Part shown: positions 11,283 through 19,970 of the stretch, in pieces
How the letters are laid out: every line of letters starts with the position of its first letter
Position numbering within the stretch: the first letter of the stretch is position 1
Translations under genes and position numbers: made by a program
Notes under the pieces: model-generated
What the model saw: the letters and a program-made list of their open reading frames with translations, nothing else
Databases searched by the model: none
What the model was told of the DNA's origin: nothing
Assembly (NCBI GenBank): GCA_018058095.1
Contig: JAGPCO010000037.1
Location: 20,649 to 56,617 of the forward strand
Source: Kofleriaceae bacterium
GTDB taxonomy: Bacteria > Myxococcota_A > Polyangia > Haliangiales > Haliangiaceae
Reading direction: 5' to 3'
Length of the DNA: 35,969 bases

Positions 11283-12044
11283 ATGTCGAACCGTTCGAAA
11301 CTGCGTGAGGTTTTCCACTTCGTCGGCCGCGCTGGCGGGTTGGTCGGGCTGGCCGGGGTCGTGCTGGTCGCCGGCGCCTGCAAGGGCAAGAAGGACGTGG
11401 CGGCGCCCAAGGGCGGCGACACCTCGGCCTCGGTGCCCAAGGTCGATCCCACGCTGTGCGAGACGGCGGGCAAGAACGTCGTCACCTACGACCTCAACCG
11501 CGACAACCAGCCCGACGTCTGGCGGCTGTACAAGACCGAGGAAGAGGGCGGCACCAAGATCGAGTTCATGACCTGCAAGCAGGTCGACTTCGATCACGAC
11601 GGGCGCAAGGACTGGGTGGTCGGGTTCAACCGCAAGGGGACCCGCCTGTTCGAGAAGGTCGACATGGACTACGACGACAAGTTCGACCTGTCGGCCATCT
11701 TCGACCCCAAGACCGGGCTGATCGCCGAGGTCGAGCGCGACCGCGACTTCGACGGCAAGTACGATCTCAAGGAGATCTACGACAGCTCCGGTCAGCTGCA
11801 GTCGGTCCGCCACGACAAGGACGCCGACGGCGAGCCCGATCAGTGGGAGCAGTACAAGGACGGGGTGCTCATCACCATCCTGTTCGACGACAACTTCGAC
11901 GGCAAGGTCGACCGCCGCGAGGAGGTCCCCGGCGCCCGTCCCAAGATCCAGATGCCCGACACCGGGGTGGCCCCGGTCGAGCCGACCGAGGGCGAAGGCG
12001 CCGGCAGCGGCAGCGCCGCCCCGGCCCCCGGCGCCGGCAAGTAG
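11283..12044 (+). CDS. lipoprotein with DxDxDG calcium-binding-type repeats
   Basis: A 253-residue lipoprotein. The lipobox VAGAC gives Cys33, followed by a Lys-rich stretch. The body holds six acidic repeats of the EF-hand/thrombospondin-3 loop type: DLNRDNQPDVW, DFDHDGRKDWV, DMDYDDKFDLS, DRDFDGKYDLK, DKDADGEPDQW and DDNFDGKVDRR. Such loops usually bind Ca2+. The C-terminus is Pro/Gly/Ala-rich. It is the first gene of a tight cluster with a cupin and a receptor-like kinase (9-nt gap to the cupin). A sensor or envelope-structure role is possible but unproven. Confidence 0.85.
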   Translation: MSNRSKLREVFHFVGRAGGLVGLAGVVLVAGACKGKKDVAAPKGGDTSASVPKVDPTLCETAGKNVVTYDLNRDNQPDVWRLYKTEEEGGTKIEFMTCKQVDFDHDGRKDWVVGFNRKGTRLFEKVDMDYDDKFDLSAIFDPKTGLIAEVERDRDFDGKYDLKEIYDSSGQLQSVRHDKDADGEPDQWEQYKDGVLITILFDDNFDGKVDRREEVPGARPKIQMPDTGVAPVEPTEGEGAGSGSAAPAPGAGK

Positions 12045-12053
12045 CAGGGCGGC

Positions 12054-12401
12054 GTGAGCACACGCGTCGACAAGCCCTGGGGCCACGAGCTGATCTGGGC
12101 CCACACCGCGGCCTACGTCGGCAAGATCCTGCACGTCCGCGCCGGCGAGGCGCTGTCGCTGCAGTATCACCGCGTCAAGGACGAGACCATCATGGTCCTG
12201 CGCGGCCGGCTGCAGCTGATCCACTTCGCCGAGGGCGAGGCACCTCGCACCCTCGAGCTGCTGCCGCACCAGCCCTTCCACATCCGCCCGGGCCTGCGCC
12301 ATCGCATGATCGCGCTCGACGACACCGACGTGCTGGAGGTGTCGACCCCGGAGCTCGACGACGTGGTCCGCCTCGAGGACCGCTACGGCCGGACCCCTTG
12401 A
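12054..12401 (+). CDS. cupin, mannose-6-phosphate isomerase type II-like
   Basis: A 115-residue single-cupin protein starting at GTG 12054. The start KPWGHELIWA and the metal site Q37-x-H39...E44 (LQYHRVKDE) with His83 (GLRHRM) are those of the small type II phosphomannose isomerase family. These interconvert mannose-6-P and fructose-6-P or act as sugar-phosphate-binding cupins. It is cytoplasmic. Its TGA overlaps the ATG of the kinase gene (TGATG), which indicates translational coupling. Enzymatic activity cannot be proved from sequence because many stand-alone cupins of this type are uncharacterised. Confidence 0.85.
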   Translation: MSTRVDKPWGHELIWAHTAAYVGKILHVRAGEALSLQYHRVKDETIMVLRGRLQLIHFAEGEAPRTLELLPHQPFHIRPGLRHRMIALDDTDVLEVSTPELDDVVRLEDRYGRTP

Positions 12402-15400
12402 TGGATCGGCCCGCCGCCGCCGCGAGCGACCCGGGTCGAACCAGGCGGTGCCCGACCGCTGCGTGCCGGGTCGCGGCCCTGGCGCTCGGCCTGCTGCTCG
12501 TGCTGGTCGCGCCGCGGCCGGCCGCGGCCGACGGCGCCGGCATCCTGTTCGCGCCGACGTACGCCGACCCCGACCTGCGCGAGGAAGCCGGCGCGCTGTC
12601 GCTCCTGGTGCGCGGCGCCCTCGACGCCGACGGCACCGGCCTGGTCGCGCCGTACGAGCTGGTCCGGCGCGGCGTGGCGCCGAGCCTGGCTCGGGCCCGC
12701 GAGGTGGTGACGGCCGCGAAGGCCCGCTTCCTGGTCGTGTCGGATCTCGATCGGCTCGGCCCCACCCTGCTGGCCTCGGCCCACGTGCTCGACCACACCG
12801 GCTCGGTCGTGGCCAAGATCTCGGCGGTCGCGCCCGAGGGCGCGATCGACGAGCTGGCCGACGAGCTGGCGCGTGCGCTGGCGCCGCCGCTCGGGCTGCG
12901 CGCCGGCAAGATCCCCGACGTCGCCGTCGGCCAGCTCCGGCCCTTCTTCGAGGCCGAGCGCCAGCTGGCGGCGGGGCGACCGGCCGACGCGGCGCGGGCG
13001 CTGACCGGGGGCGAGTCCCTGGTGGCGCTGCGGGTGCCGGCGGCGGCCCAGCTGGCGCGGGTGGTGGCGGCCGACGCCAGCCTGGCCCTGCCCGACCGCG
13101 CCGCCGCCGCCGCCGTGGCCGGCACCCCGCGCGAGGTGTTCCTGCTCACCGGCGCCGACAAGACCCCGGCGGTGCGCGCGCTGCGGGCGCTGGCCCACGT
13201 CGAGCTGGCTGACGCCACCCGGGCCCGGGCCGAGCTGACCGGCATCCTGCTCGATCCCGCCACCGCGCTGGCGCGCGCCGCGCTCGGGCAGCTCGAGCAG
13301 CGCGCCGACCAGCGCGACGCCGCCATCCGCACCCTGCTGGCGTCGACGCCCAGCCCGGCCGCGCTGCGCTGGTTGTCGCGGCTGGCCCCGGGTGCGCTCG
13401 GGCCGGAGCTCGAGCGCGCCGTGCTGGCCGCGGCGGCTCGGACCCCGCAGCGCCGGTTCGTGGCCGCGCTCGGCCTGCGCGCGGCCGAGGCCGGGGTCGA
13501 GGTCGACGCCGCGCTGGCGCTCATCGCCGTGACCGAGCTCGACAAGACCGAGCGGGCCCGCCTGGGCAGCGCGCTCGGCCGGGCCAGCGGCGCCGAGGCC
13601 GACCGCCTGGTGTGTGAGCTGGCGATGGTGCGCGGGGACATCACCGCGGCCCAGGAGGCCGTCGCCCGCCTGGCCCGTTCCGGTGACCCGCGCGCGGCCC
13701 TGTACCGCGGCCGCGTCGCCTGGCAGATCGGCGACCTGGCGGTGGCCGCCGACGAGCTGTCCCACGCCGACGCCCCGCTCGAGGCAGCTCGTGTGCTGCT
13801 GGTCGCCGGCGATCCACGCGGCGCCGCGGCCGCGGTGGCCGGCGCCGGCGCCGATGGCTCGGCCTCGCGCATCGGTCGCCTGGTCAGCGCCGAGGTCGCG
13901 CTGGCCGAGGCACGCCCCGAGGCCGCGGTCGCCGCGCTGCGCGAGGCCGAAGCGCTCGCGCCGGGTTCGCGCGCGGTCCAGGCCCGGCTGGGCGACGCGC
14001 TCGACAAGTCGGGCGACGCCAGCGGCGCGGCCGAGGCGCGCGCGCGTGCGGTCGGCCTGGTCGAGCCGCCGGCCGGCTCGGTGCTGGCGGCGAGCGCGAC
14101 CTCGGCGGCGGTGGCCGGCGCGAGCGCCACGGCCGGCAGCGGCGCCGCGGGCAGCGGCGCGCCCGACGGTGCGGCGGCGGCGGCCGCGGCGCTGGCGGCG
14201 GCCGCCAGCAACCCCGAGCTGCTGCGCGTGCTGACCGACCTCCTCGGCAAGTTCCCGCAGGGCACGTTCATGCGCCAGGGTGTGGTGCTGGCGGCGTACG
14301 GCGGCGCCGACCCGTGGTGGAGCCTGCGCGTGGCCCGGCCCGAGGTCCTCGTCGCGCACCTGAGCAAGGTGCTCAGCGGCGCGCCGTTCGAGGCCCGGCT
14401 GCTCGGGCGTGGCCTGGCCCAGCCCGAGCCGGCCGAGCGGACCCGGCTGGCCGAGCTGGCCAGCGCCAGCAACGCCGCGCTGGTGGTCCTGTACAAGGTG
14501 CGCGCCTCGGGCGCGATCACGCTGCTGATGTTCGACGCCCGCAGCGGCCAGGCCATGGAGGCCAAGGGCCAGGCCGATCCCGACGCGGCCGGCCTGCGCC
14601 AGTGGAATCGCTGGCTGGTCGGGGCCGGCGCCGCCGTGCTCGGCCTGGCGCTGCTGTGGTTCCTCCTCGTCGTCATCCGCGGCCACGGCACCGTCGAGAT
14701 CCGCGTCGGCCTCGACCCGTCGGGCACCGACGAGGTGCTGTGCGTCGAGCTGTCGACCGGCAAGAGCCGGCCGCGCGTCGGTGACCCGCAGCGCTTCGTC
14801 AAGGAGCACCGCGCCGCCGGCCAGAAGGTCAGCAAGAACCGCATCACGCTGGCCAACGCCAGCAGCAAGCTGCGGGCCCAGGCCGGGACCTACTGGGTCC
14901 ACGTCTGGGGTGTGTACCAGCGGGCCGGACAGCCGCGCATGGTCGACGACCTCGCCTTCAGCCAGGAGATCGAGGTGATGCGGCGTGGCAACCACCGGGT
15001 CGACATCGATCTGGCCCCGCGCACCGCCGAGCTGCGCATCAAGGTGGTCGACGCCAAGGCCGGTGGCATCGCGGTGTGGCTCGACGCCTCGACCGTGCGC
15101 CTGTACACCAGCGACGCCGGCGAGGTGACCATGCAGGTCCCGCTCGGGGCGCACACCCTGCACTTCGACGCCGACGGGCTGCACGTCGAGAAGCAGCTCT
15201 CGATCGCCACGCCCAAGGTCGAGCAGCTGGAGGTCAACCTGATCCGCGAGCGACGCCTGGCCGACGTCTCGGGTGGCCTGACCCTGCAGAAGCAGGCGGT
15301 CACCACGTTCGGCCCGGCCCAGCCCAGCGGCCGCAGCTCGCGCGACCTCGAGCTGGCGACGGCGGCGCCGACGGTGCCGGAGCCCGCGGCGCGGCCCACC

Positions 15401-16354
15401 GACGGCGCGTGGGCCAGCCGTGACGAGGTGGCGATCGGCGGCGGCGGCGCGGGCGCGACCCAGGTGCTGCCGGCCGGCGGTCCCGGCATGGCGGTGACGG
15501 CCTCGCCCATCGGCGACCGCGCCGCGCCGATCGCGGGCACCCCCACCCCGGGCGAAGGCAGCCTGCTGCTCGGCCGGTACCGGATCAGCCGCATCCTCGG
15601 CCAGGGCGCGATGGGCGTGGTCTTCCGCGCCACCGACCAGAACCTCGAGCGCGAGGTGGCGGTCAAGGCGATGTCGCGCGACCTGCGCCGCAACCCCGAC
15701 GCCCTGCGCTTCTTCATCGAGGAGGCCAAGGCGCTGGCCCAGCTCAACCACCCGAACATCGTCTCGGTGTTCGACCAGACCCACGACGGCGACGAGACGT
15801 ACCTGATCATGGAGTTCGTCGACGGTCGAACCCTCGACGAGATCCTGCAGGAGCGCGGGCGCCTGCCGGTACCGACCGCGCTGGCGCTGATCGATCAGCT
15901 GTGCGCCGGGCTGGCCTACGTCCACAGCCGTCGGGTCATCCACCGCGACATCAAGCCGGCCAACATCTTCGTGTCGTCGGAGAAGGTGGTGAAGCTGGGT
16001 GACTTCGGCCTGGCCCGGGTCATGCGCGAGCTGTCGATCCGCCGGACCGAGATCCGCGGCACGCCGCTGTACATGGCGCCCGAGCAGATCACCGGCCAGA
16101 ACGTGACCCACCGGGTCGACCTGTACGCGGTCGGCTGCACCCTGTTCGAGCTGGTCACCGGCCGGCCGCCGTTCATCGAGGGCGAGATCCTCATCCACCA
16201 CCTCGCCACCCCGCCGCCGGTGCCGTCGTCGCTCGAGCCAAGCGTGCCGCCCGCGCTCGACGAGCTGATCCTGGCCTGCATCGAGAAGGAGCAGGACGCG
16301 CGGATCGAGTCGGCCGGCGCGATCCGGGATCGCATCCGCGCCATCGCACGCTAG
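12401..16354 (+). CDS. receptor-like Ser/Thr protein kinase with N-terminal exported TPR region and C-terminal kinase domain
   Basis: A 1317-residue protein. The N-terminus has a signal peptide or anchor (VAALALGLLLVLVAPRPAAA, about 23-42). Residues about 45-735 are Ala-rich with TPR-like helices and would lie outside the cytoplasm. A transmembrane helix follows at about 738-758 (GAGAAVLGLALLWFLLVVI). Next comes a beta-rich segment (VDIDLAPRTAELRIKVVD and after), a linker, and a kinase domain from about 1058 to the end: GQGAMGVV, VAVK, HRDIKPANI, DFGLA, APEQ. All catalytic residues are present. Most bacterial PknB-type kinases are the other way round, with the kinase first. It is coupled to the cupin gene by a 1-nt overlap. 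The stop TAG is followed directly by CCCGTG repeats. Confidence 0.9.
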   Translation: MDRPAAAASDPGRTRRCPTAACRVAALALGLLLVLVAPRPAAADGAGILFAPTYADPDLREEAGALSLLVRGALDADGTGLVAPYELVRRGVAPSLARAREVVTAAKARFLVVSDLDRLGPTLLASAHVLDHTGSVVAKISAVAPEGAIDELADELARALAPPLGLRAGKIPDVAVGQLRPFFEAERQLAAGRPADAARALTGGESLVALRVPAAAQLARVVAADASLALPDRAAAAAVAGTPREVFLLTGADKTPAVRALRALAHVELADATRARAELTGILLDPATALARAALGQLEQRADQRDAAIRTLLASTPSPAALRWLSRLAPGALGPELERAVLAAAARTPQRRFVAALGLRAAEAGVEVDAALALIAVTELDKTERARLGSALGRASGAEADRLVCELAMVRGDITAAQEAVARLARSGDPRAALYRGRVAWQIGDLAVAADELSHADAPLEAARVLLVAGDPRGAAAAVAGAGADGSASRIGRLVSAEVALAEARPEAAVAALREAEALAPGSRAVQARLGDALDKSGDASGAAEARARAVGLVEPPAGSVLAASATSAAVAGASATAGSGAAGSGAPDGAAAAAAALAAAASNPELLRVLTDLLGKFPQGTFMRQGVVLAAYGGADPWWSLRVARPEVLVAHLSKVLSGAPFEARLLGRGLAQPEPAERTRLAELASASNAALVVLYKVRASGAITLLMFDARSGQAMEAKGQADPDAAGLRQWNRWLVGAGAAVLGLALLWFLLVVIRGHGTVEIRVGLDPSGTDEVLCVELSTGKSRPRVGDPQRFVKEHRAAGQKVSKNRITLANASSKLRAQAGTYWVHVWGVYQRAGQPRMVDDLAFSQEIEVMRRGNHRVDIDLAPRTAELRIKVVDAKAGGIAVWLDASTVRLYTSDAGEVTMQVPLGAHTLHFDADGLHVEKQLSIATPKVEQLEVNLIRERRLADVSGGLTLQKQAVTTFGPAQPSGRSSRDLELATAAPTVPEPAARPTDGAWASRDEVAIGGGGAGATQVLPAGGPGMAVTASPIGDRAAPIAGTPTPGEGSLLLGRYRISRILGQGAMGVVFRATDQNLEREVAVKAMSRDLRRNPDALRFFIEEAKALAQLNHPNIVSVFDQTHDGDETYLIMEFVDGRTLDEILQERGRLPVPTALALIDQLCAGLAYVHSRRVIHRDIKPANIFVSSEKVVKLGDFGLARVMRELSIRRTEIRGTPLYMAPEQITGQNVTHRVDLYAVGCTLFELVTGRPPFIEGEILIHHLATPPPVPSSLEPSVPPALDELILACIEKEQDARIESAGAIRDRIRAIAR

Positions 16355-16396
16355 CCCGTGCCCGTGCCCGTGCCCGTGCCCGTGCCCGTGCCCGTG
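16355..16396. repeat. CCCGTG hexanucleotide repeat, 7 copies
   Basis: Seven perfect CCCGTG units follow the kinase TAG immediately and end in CCCGATCG. The gap lies between convergent genes. A sister array of four units sits at 19900-19923 in the opposite orientation, also ending in CCCGATCG. Confidence 0.9.
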
Positions 16397-16420
16397 CCCG
16401 ATCGGACGCAGGTCATGGCG

Positions 16421-19400
16421 CTAGCGCGCGCGCAGGCGCTGGCCGAGCGCCTGGCACACGGCCGGGCCGAGGCCGGGCACGTCGTCGAGCAGCTCGGCGA
16501 AGGCCACCCGCTCGAGGTGAGCGAGGCGGCCGGGGCCGGCGGCGCGGATCGCGCACGCCCATGGCCGTGGCGCCACCAGCGCCAGCTCGTCGACGACGTC
16601 GCCCGGGCCCCAGCGCCGACCATCGTCGCCGACCAGGGCGCCGTCGCCCACGATCAACAGGGCGTCGATGACCTCGCCGCTGGCCACCACCAGCGCGCCC
16701 GGTTCGAGTTCGGACCAGGTCACGGCGGCGGCGAGGTCGGCCAGCTGCCGGCTGGTGAGCGCTGACAGCAGCGGCACCTTGCCCAGCACGACCAGCGTCT
16801 CGATCCGGGTGGGCATGTCGTCGACGCCCTCATCATCGGTCACGCTCAGGCGGCGCAGCAAGGCCTCGGGGCCAGCCAGCTCGGCGGCCTGGCGGGCCGC
16901 GCTGGAGATGAGGGCGCGGTGGGCGGCGCGGGTCGCCGGGTCGAGCGCGCCCAGCAGCAGCGCCCGCGCCAGCGGATCCCCCGTCGCCAGCTCGGCGGCG
17001 ATGGCCTGATCGACCTCGACGACCCGGGCCGAGCCTCCACCGAGCAGCGCGGCGGTGGCGGCCAGGCGGGTCGGACGCAGGCTGCCGGCGATGACCTCGA
17101 GCGCCCGGGCTCGGGTCCTGGGCTCGACGCTGCGCCGCCAGGCCCGCGCCGCCGTCGCCAGCGCGGTGGCGCCGGTGCGGGCCGACCACAGCAGGATCAC
17201 GGTGTAGGCGATCTCGTCGGCGCGCTCGTGCAGGCGGCGCGGCAACCATGGTCGTCCCAGCGTCGCCAGCGCGGTGTGGTGGGCGCGCGCCTGCGCCAGC
17301 GCCGCGGCCTCGCGATCGATGAGGGCGTCGAGGTCGCCGCGGGTGACCGGCAGCTCGGCCAGCAGGCTGGCGGCGTGATCGCGGGCGGCGCGGCGGCCGT
17401 AGCTGGCGGTGGCCAGGAGCGGCCCGACCGCGGCCCGGCCGAGAGCGCGTACGGCCTGCCCCGCCGCCAGCCGCACCTCGTCGGCGCGGGCGCCGAGGGC
17501 GGCGCCGACCCGCGCCACCGTGGCCGGCTCGATGACCTGCCCGCGCGCCGCCAGCGCCGCCACCACCATCAGCGCGGCCGCCTGTTCTCCGGCCGAGGCG
17601 GTGGCCTCGGGGTCGAGCCACGCGTCGGCCACCGCCAGCAGCTCGGCCCGCAGCAGCGCCAGCTCGGCCCGCGCCGCCACGTCGACCACGGCGCCCCCGT
17701 CGCCGGACGCCGGGTCGCGGCCGGGGACGTGGCCGAGCTCGGCGCACAGCGCGACCAGGGCGCCGGCGTGGGTCTCGTCGTCGCCGCGGCGCCGGCGCAG
17801 CGCCCGCACCAGCAGGCGGGCCAGGCCGCGCCCGGCCTCGGTGCGCCCGCGCCGGCGCAGCTCGACCACCAGCTCGCGCAACACCACCACCCGCGCCGCC
17901 TGCGTCGGCGCGCGCAGGCCGTCGTCGAGGTCGGCCGCGAGGTCGTCGGCGTCGTCACCACCGGCGCGGGCGGCGGCGATCGCCCACGCCTCCGCCAGCT
18001 CGACCGACCCCGCCGGCGCCTCGGCGCCAGGCCCCGCCGGCGCCCCGGCGCCCAGGCGCGCCGCCACCAGCCCCGCCACCCGGATCACCTCCTCGCCGAC
18101 CCGGGCCGGCCAGGCCTCGAGCCGCGCGGCCCAGCCCGGGCCCAGGCCAGTCGCCGGCGCGGAGGCGCCGACGGTGAGCACGGTGGTGGCCGCGCTCGCC
18201 AGCGCCAGCACCATCGCCGGATCCGTGGCCGGCGCCTCGAGCAGCCCGGCCAGAGCGCGCACCAGGGCCGGGCCGGCGTCGAAGCCACGCTGGCCGTGGA
18301 TGGCCGCCAGCGCCGCGGCAGCACGATCGGGCGCCGGCCCATCGAGCTCACGCAGCAGCAGGCCGAGCGTGCGCCGATCGGCCGCCACCACCGGCGCCGC
18401 CGCCGCGCTGGTCGTGACCTGCGCCACCGCCAGCGCCGGCAGGCGTCGCCCGAGCCGGACCGCCCAGGCCCACCAGCCGGCGGCGAGCACCGCGGTGACG
18501 AGGAACAGCAGGCGCGGGGTCGCGACCAGGAGCGCGGCCAGGCCGGCCCCGAGCATCGCCCCGCCCCGCTTGGCGGCGCCGTCGATGACCGCGCCGACGC
18601 GGCCGCGCTGCGCCTCGGGCAGCAGCGCCAGCGCCATCTTCTCGGCCGGGGTCTCGACCGCGGCGTCGAGGATCTTGGCCTGGCCCTGGGCCACGACCGC
18701 CACCGCCAGCAGCGGGTCGATCGCCAGCGCCAGCGCCGCCAGCACCGCGCCAGCCGGCGCCACCTGCAGCGCGCGCCCGGTGCCGAGCCGGCCGAGCCAG
18801 CGCGGCGCCAGCACCAGCTGCACCACCACCGCGACGACGCCGACGATGGCGCGGCTGCCGGCCAGGAACGCGGCCAGGGCGTCGGCGTCGACGTAGTGAG
18901 CGTGCGCGGCGGCGCCGAGCGCGAAGAACATCAGCGACGCGAACGCGCCACCGAGCGCGACCAGGCCGGCCATCGCCGCCGCCAGCGGGAGGCGCGCGGT
19001 CATCGCCAGCCCGTCGGCCCAGCCGCGCCACGCCAGCCGCCAGCGTCCGGACGTGGCCGCCTGGTGGCGTGCCGGTTCGGCCGCGTCGGTCGCGACGCCA
19101 GCGGCGGGTGCCGACGCGGCGCGCCGCCCCGGGCCGAGCAGGCTGGGCCGGCCGAGCAGCCGGGTCGCGCCCCCGGTCATGGCCGGGACCAGCGCCGCCA
19201 CCCCGAGCAGCAGCAGCGCCGCCGCGCCCAGACAGGCCTCGGCCCCGCCGATGGCGGCCGCGGCCACCGCCAGCCCGCCACCGAGCGCGCCGCCGACGCC
19301 GCCGATCGCGGCCAGGCGGGGGATGGCGCGTGCGCTCTGGCCGGCGTCGAGCTGCTCGCCGAGCTGGACCCAGAACGCGAGCTCGAGCGTGGCCACGACC

Positions 19401-19738
19401 TGCTTGACCAGCACCACGCCGAGGCCGGCGCCGAGCGCGGGCGCGAGGCGGTCGGCCAGCACCAGCCCGACCAGCACGACCACCCCGGCCGCGACCAGGC
19501 CGAGCAGGACCCGGCCGCGATCGCCGCGATCGAGCCAGGCGCCGACCAGCGCCAGCACCGGCACCAGCAGCGCGCTCGACACCAGCAACGCCAGGCCGAA
19601 CTTCCCCGCGCCCCAGCGGGCCAGGAACATGGCGTCGGTCCCGGCGCTGGCCAGCACCGCGGCCGCGCTGACCGCGGCCAGCACGATCGCCGGGGCGCGG
19701 CGCGGCGATGGCGAGGGCGACGACGAGACAGGCACCAC
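16421..19738 (-). CDS. MFS/nucleotide-transporter-like membrane protein fused to HEAT repeats and a cNMP-binding domain
   Basis: A 1105-residue protein. Residues about 1-440 carry about 12 hydrophobic helices of the ATP:ADP antiporter/MFS type. Residues about 440-960 are Ala/Arg-rich helical repeats of HEAT/armadillo type. Residues about 985-1105 form a cyclic-nucleotide-binding-like jelly roll (LGKVPLLSALTSRQLADLA, ELEPGALVVASGE, GPGDVVDELALV). Known Npt1/Npt2-family proteins of myxobacteria share this composite design. The transported molecule is unknown, and the phosphate-binding cassette is divergent, so cNMP binding is uncertain. It starts with GTG 19738; GTG 19735 is equally possible, and TACCAT lies 5-8 nt upstream. 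It converges with the kinase gene. Confidence 0.85.
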   Translation of the reverse strand: MVPVSSSPSPSPRRAPAIVLAAVSAAAVLASAGTDAMFLARWGAGKFGLALLVSSALLVPVLALVGAWLDRGDRGRVLLGLVAAGVVVLVGLVLADRLAPALGAGLGVVLVKQVVATLELAFWVQLGEQLDAGQSARAIPRLAAIGGVGGALGGGLAVAAAAIGGAEACLGAAALLLLGVAALVPAMTGGATRLLGRPSLLGPGRRAASAPAAGVATDAAEPARHQAATSGRWRLAWRGWADGLAMTARLPLAAAMAGLVALGGAFASLMFFALGAAAHAHYVDADALAAFLAGSRAIVGVVAVVVQLVLAPRWLGRLGTGRALQVAPAGAVLAALALAIDPLLAVAVVAQGQAKILDAAVETPAEKMALALLPEAQRGRVGAVIDGAAKRGGAMLGAGLAALLVATPRLLFLVTAVLAAGWWAWAVRLGRRLPALAVAQVTTSAAAAPVVAADRRTLGLLLRELDGPAPDRAAAALAAIHGQRGFDAGPALVRALAGLLEAPATDPAMVLALASAATTVLTVGASAPATGLGPGWAARLEAWPARVGEEVIRVAGLVAARLGAGAPAGPGAEAPAGSVELAEAWAIAAARAGGDDADDLAADLDDGLRAPTQAARVVVLRELVVELRRRGRTEAGRGLARLLVRALRRRRGDDETHAGALVALCAELGHVPGRDPASGDGGAVVDVAARAELALLRAELLAVADAWLDPEATASAGEQAAALMVVAALAARGQVIEPATVARVGAALGARADEVRLAAGQAVRALGRAAVGPLLATASYGRRAARDHAASLLAELPVTRGDLDALIDREAAALAQARAHHTALATLGRPWLPRRLHERADEIAYTVILLWSARTGATALATAARAWRRSVEPRTRARALEVIAGSLRPTRLAATAALLGGGSARVVEVDQAIAAELATGDPLARALLLGALDPATRAAHRALISSAARQAAELAGPEALLRRLSVTDDEGVDDMPTRIETLVVLGKVPLLSALTSRQLADLAAAVTWSELEPGALVVASGEVIDALLIVGDGALVGDDGRRWGPGDVVDELALVAPRPWACAIRAAGPGRLAHLERVAFAELLDDVPGLGPAVCQALGQRLRAR

Positions 19739-19899
19739 CGACGATGGTAGTCGGTTGCGCCGGCGCGCGCTGGCCGTGCTCCGCTCTCGTTCCCGATGGG
19801 GCGTCAGCCCTCCGACCGGCGCGGTGGACCGCCTCGGCCGCCCGATCCAGCGTCGGCAGCGCGTCGGCAGGCTCGGCCGGCCCCGCCCGAGCGATCGGG

Positions 19900-19923
19900 C
19901 ACGGGCACGGGCACGGGCACGGG
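19900..19923. repeat. CACGGG (CCCGTG) hexanucleotide repeat, 4 copies
   Basis: Four units lie between cgatcggg (19892-19899) and the hairpin after the transglutaminase gene. It has the same unit and flank as the array at 16355-16396. Confidence 0.85.
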
Positions 19924-19970
19924 GCAGGACGCTGACAAACCCGGCTGCGCCGCGTTTGTCCGCGTCCTGC
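19924..19970 (-). terminator. long hairpin starting in the transglutaminase stop codon
   Basis: gcaggacgc (19924-19932) pairs with gcgtcctgc (19962-19970), and gacaaac (19934-19940) with gtttgtc (19954-19960). A 4-bp inner stem (19942-19945/19949-19952) closes on a 3-nt loop, with two single mismatches in total. The last G of the TAG stop (19972-19970) is the first paired base. No T-run follows; the CCCGTG array does. Confidence 0.65.

Noticed and set aside
12190-16201. Long minus-strand ORFs opposite the kinase gene.
   Set aside because: Ser/Arg- or Arg/Gln-rich shadows without domains; the plus strand carries a coherent kinase.
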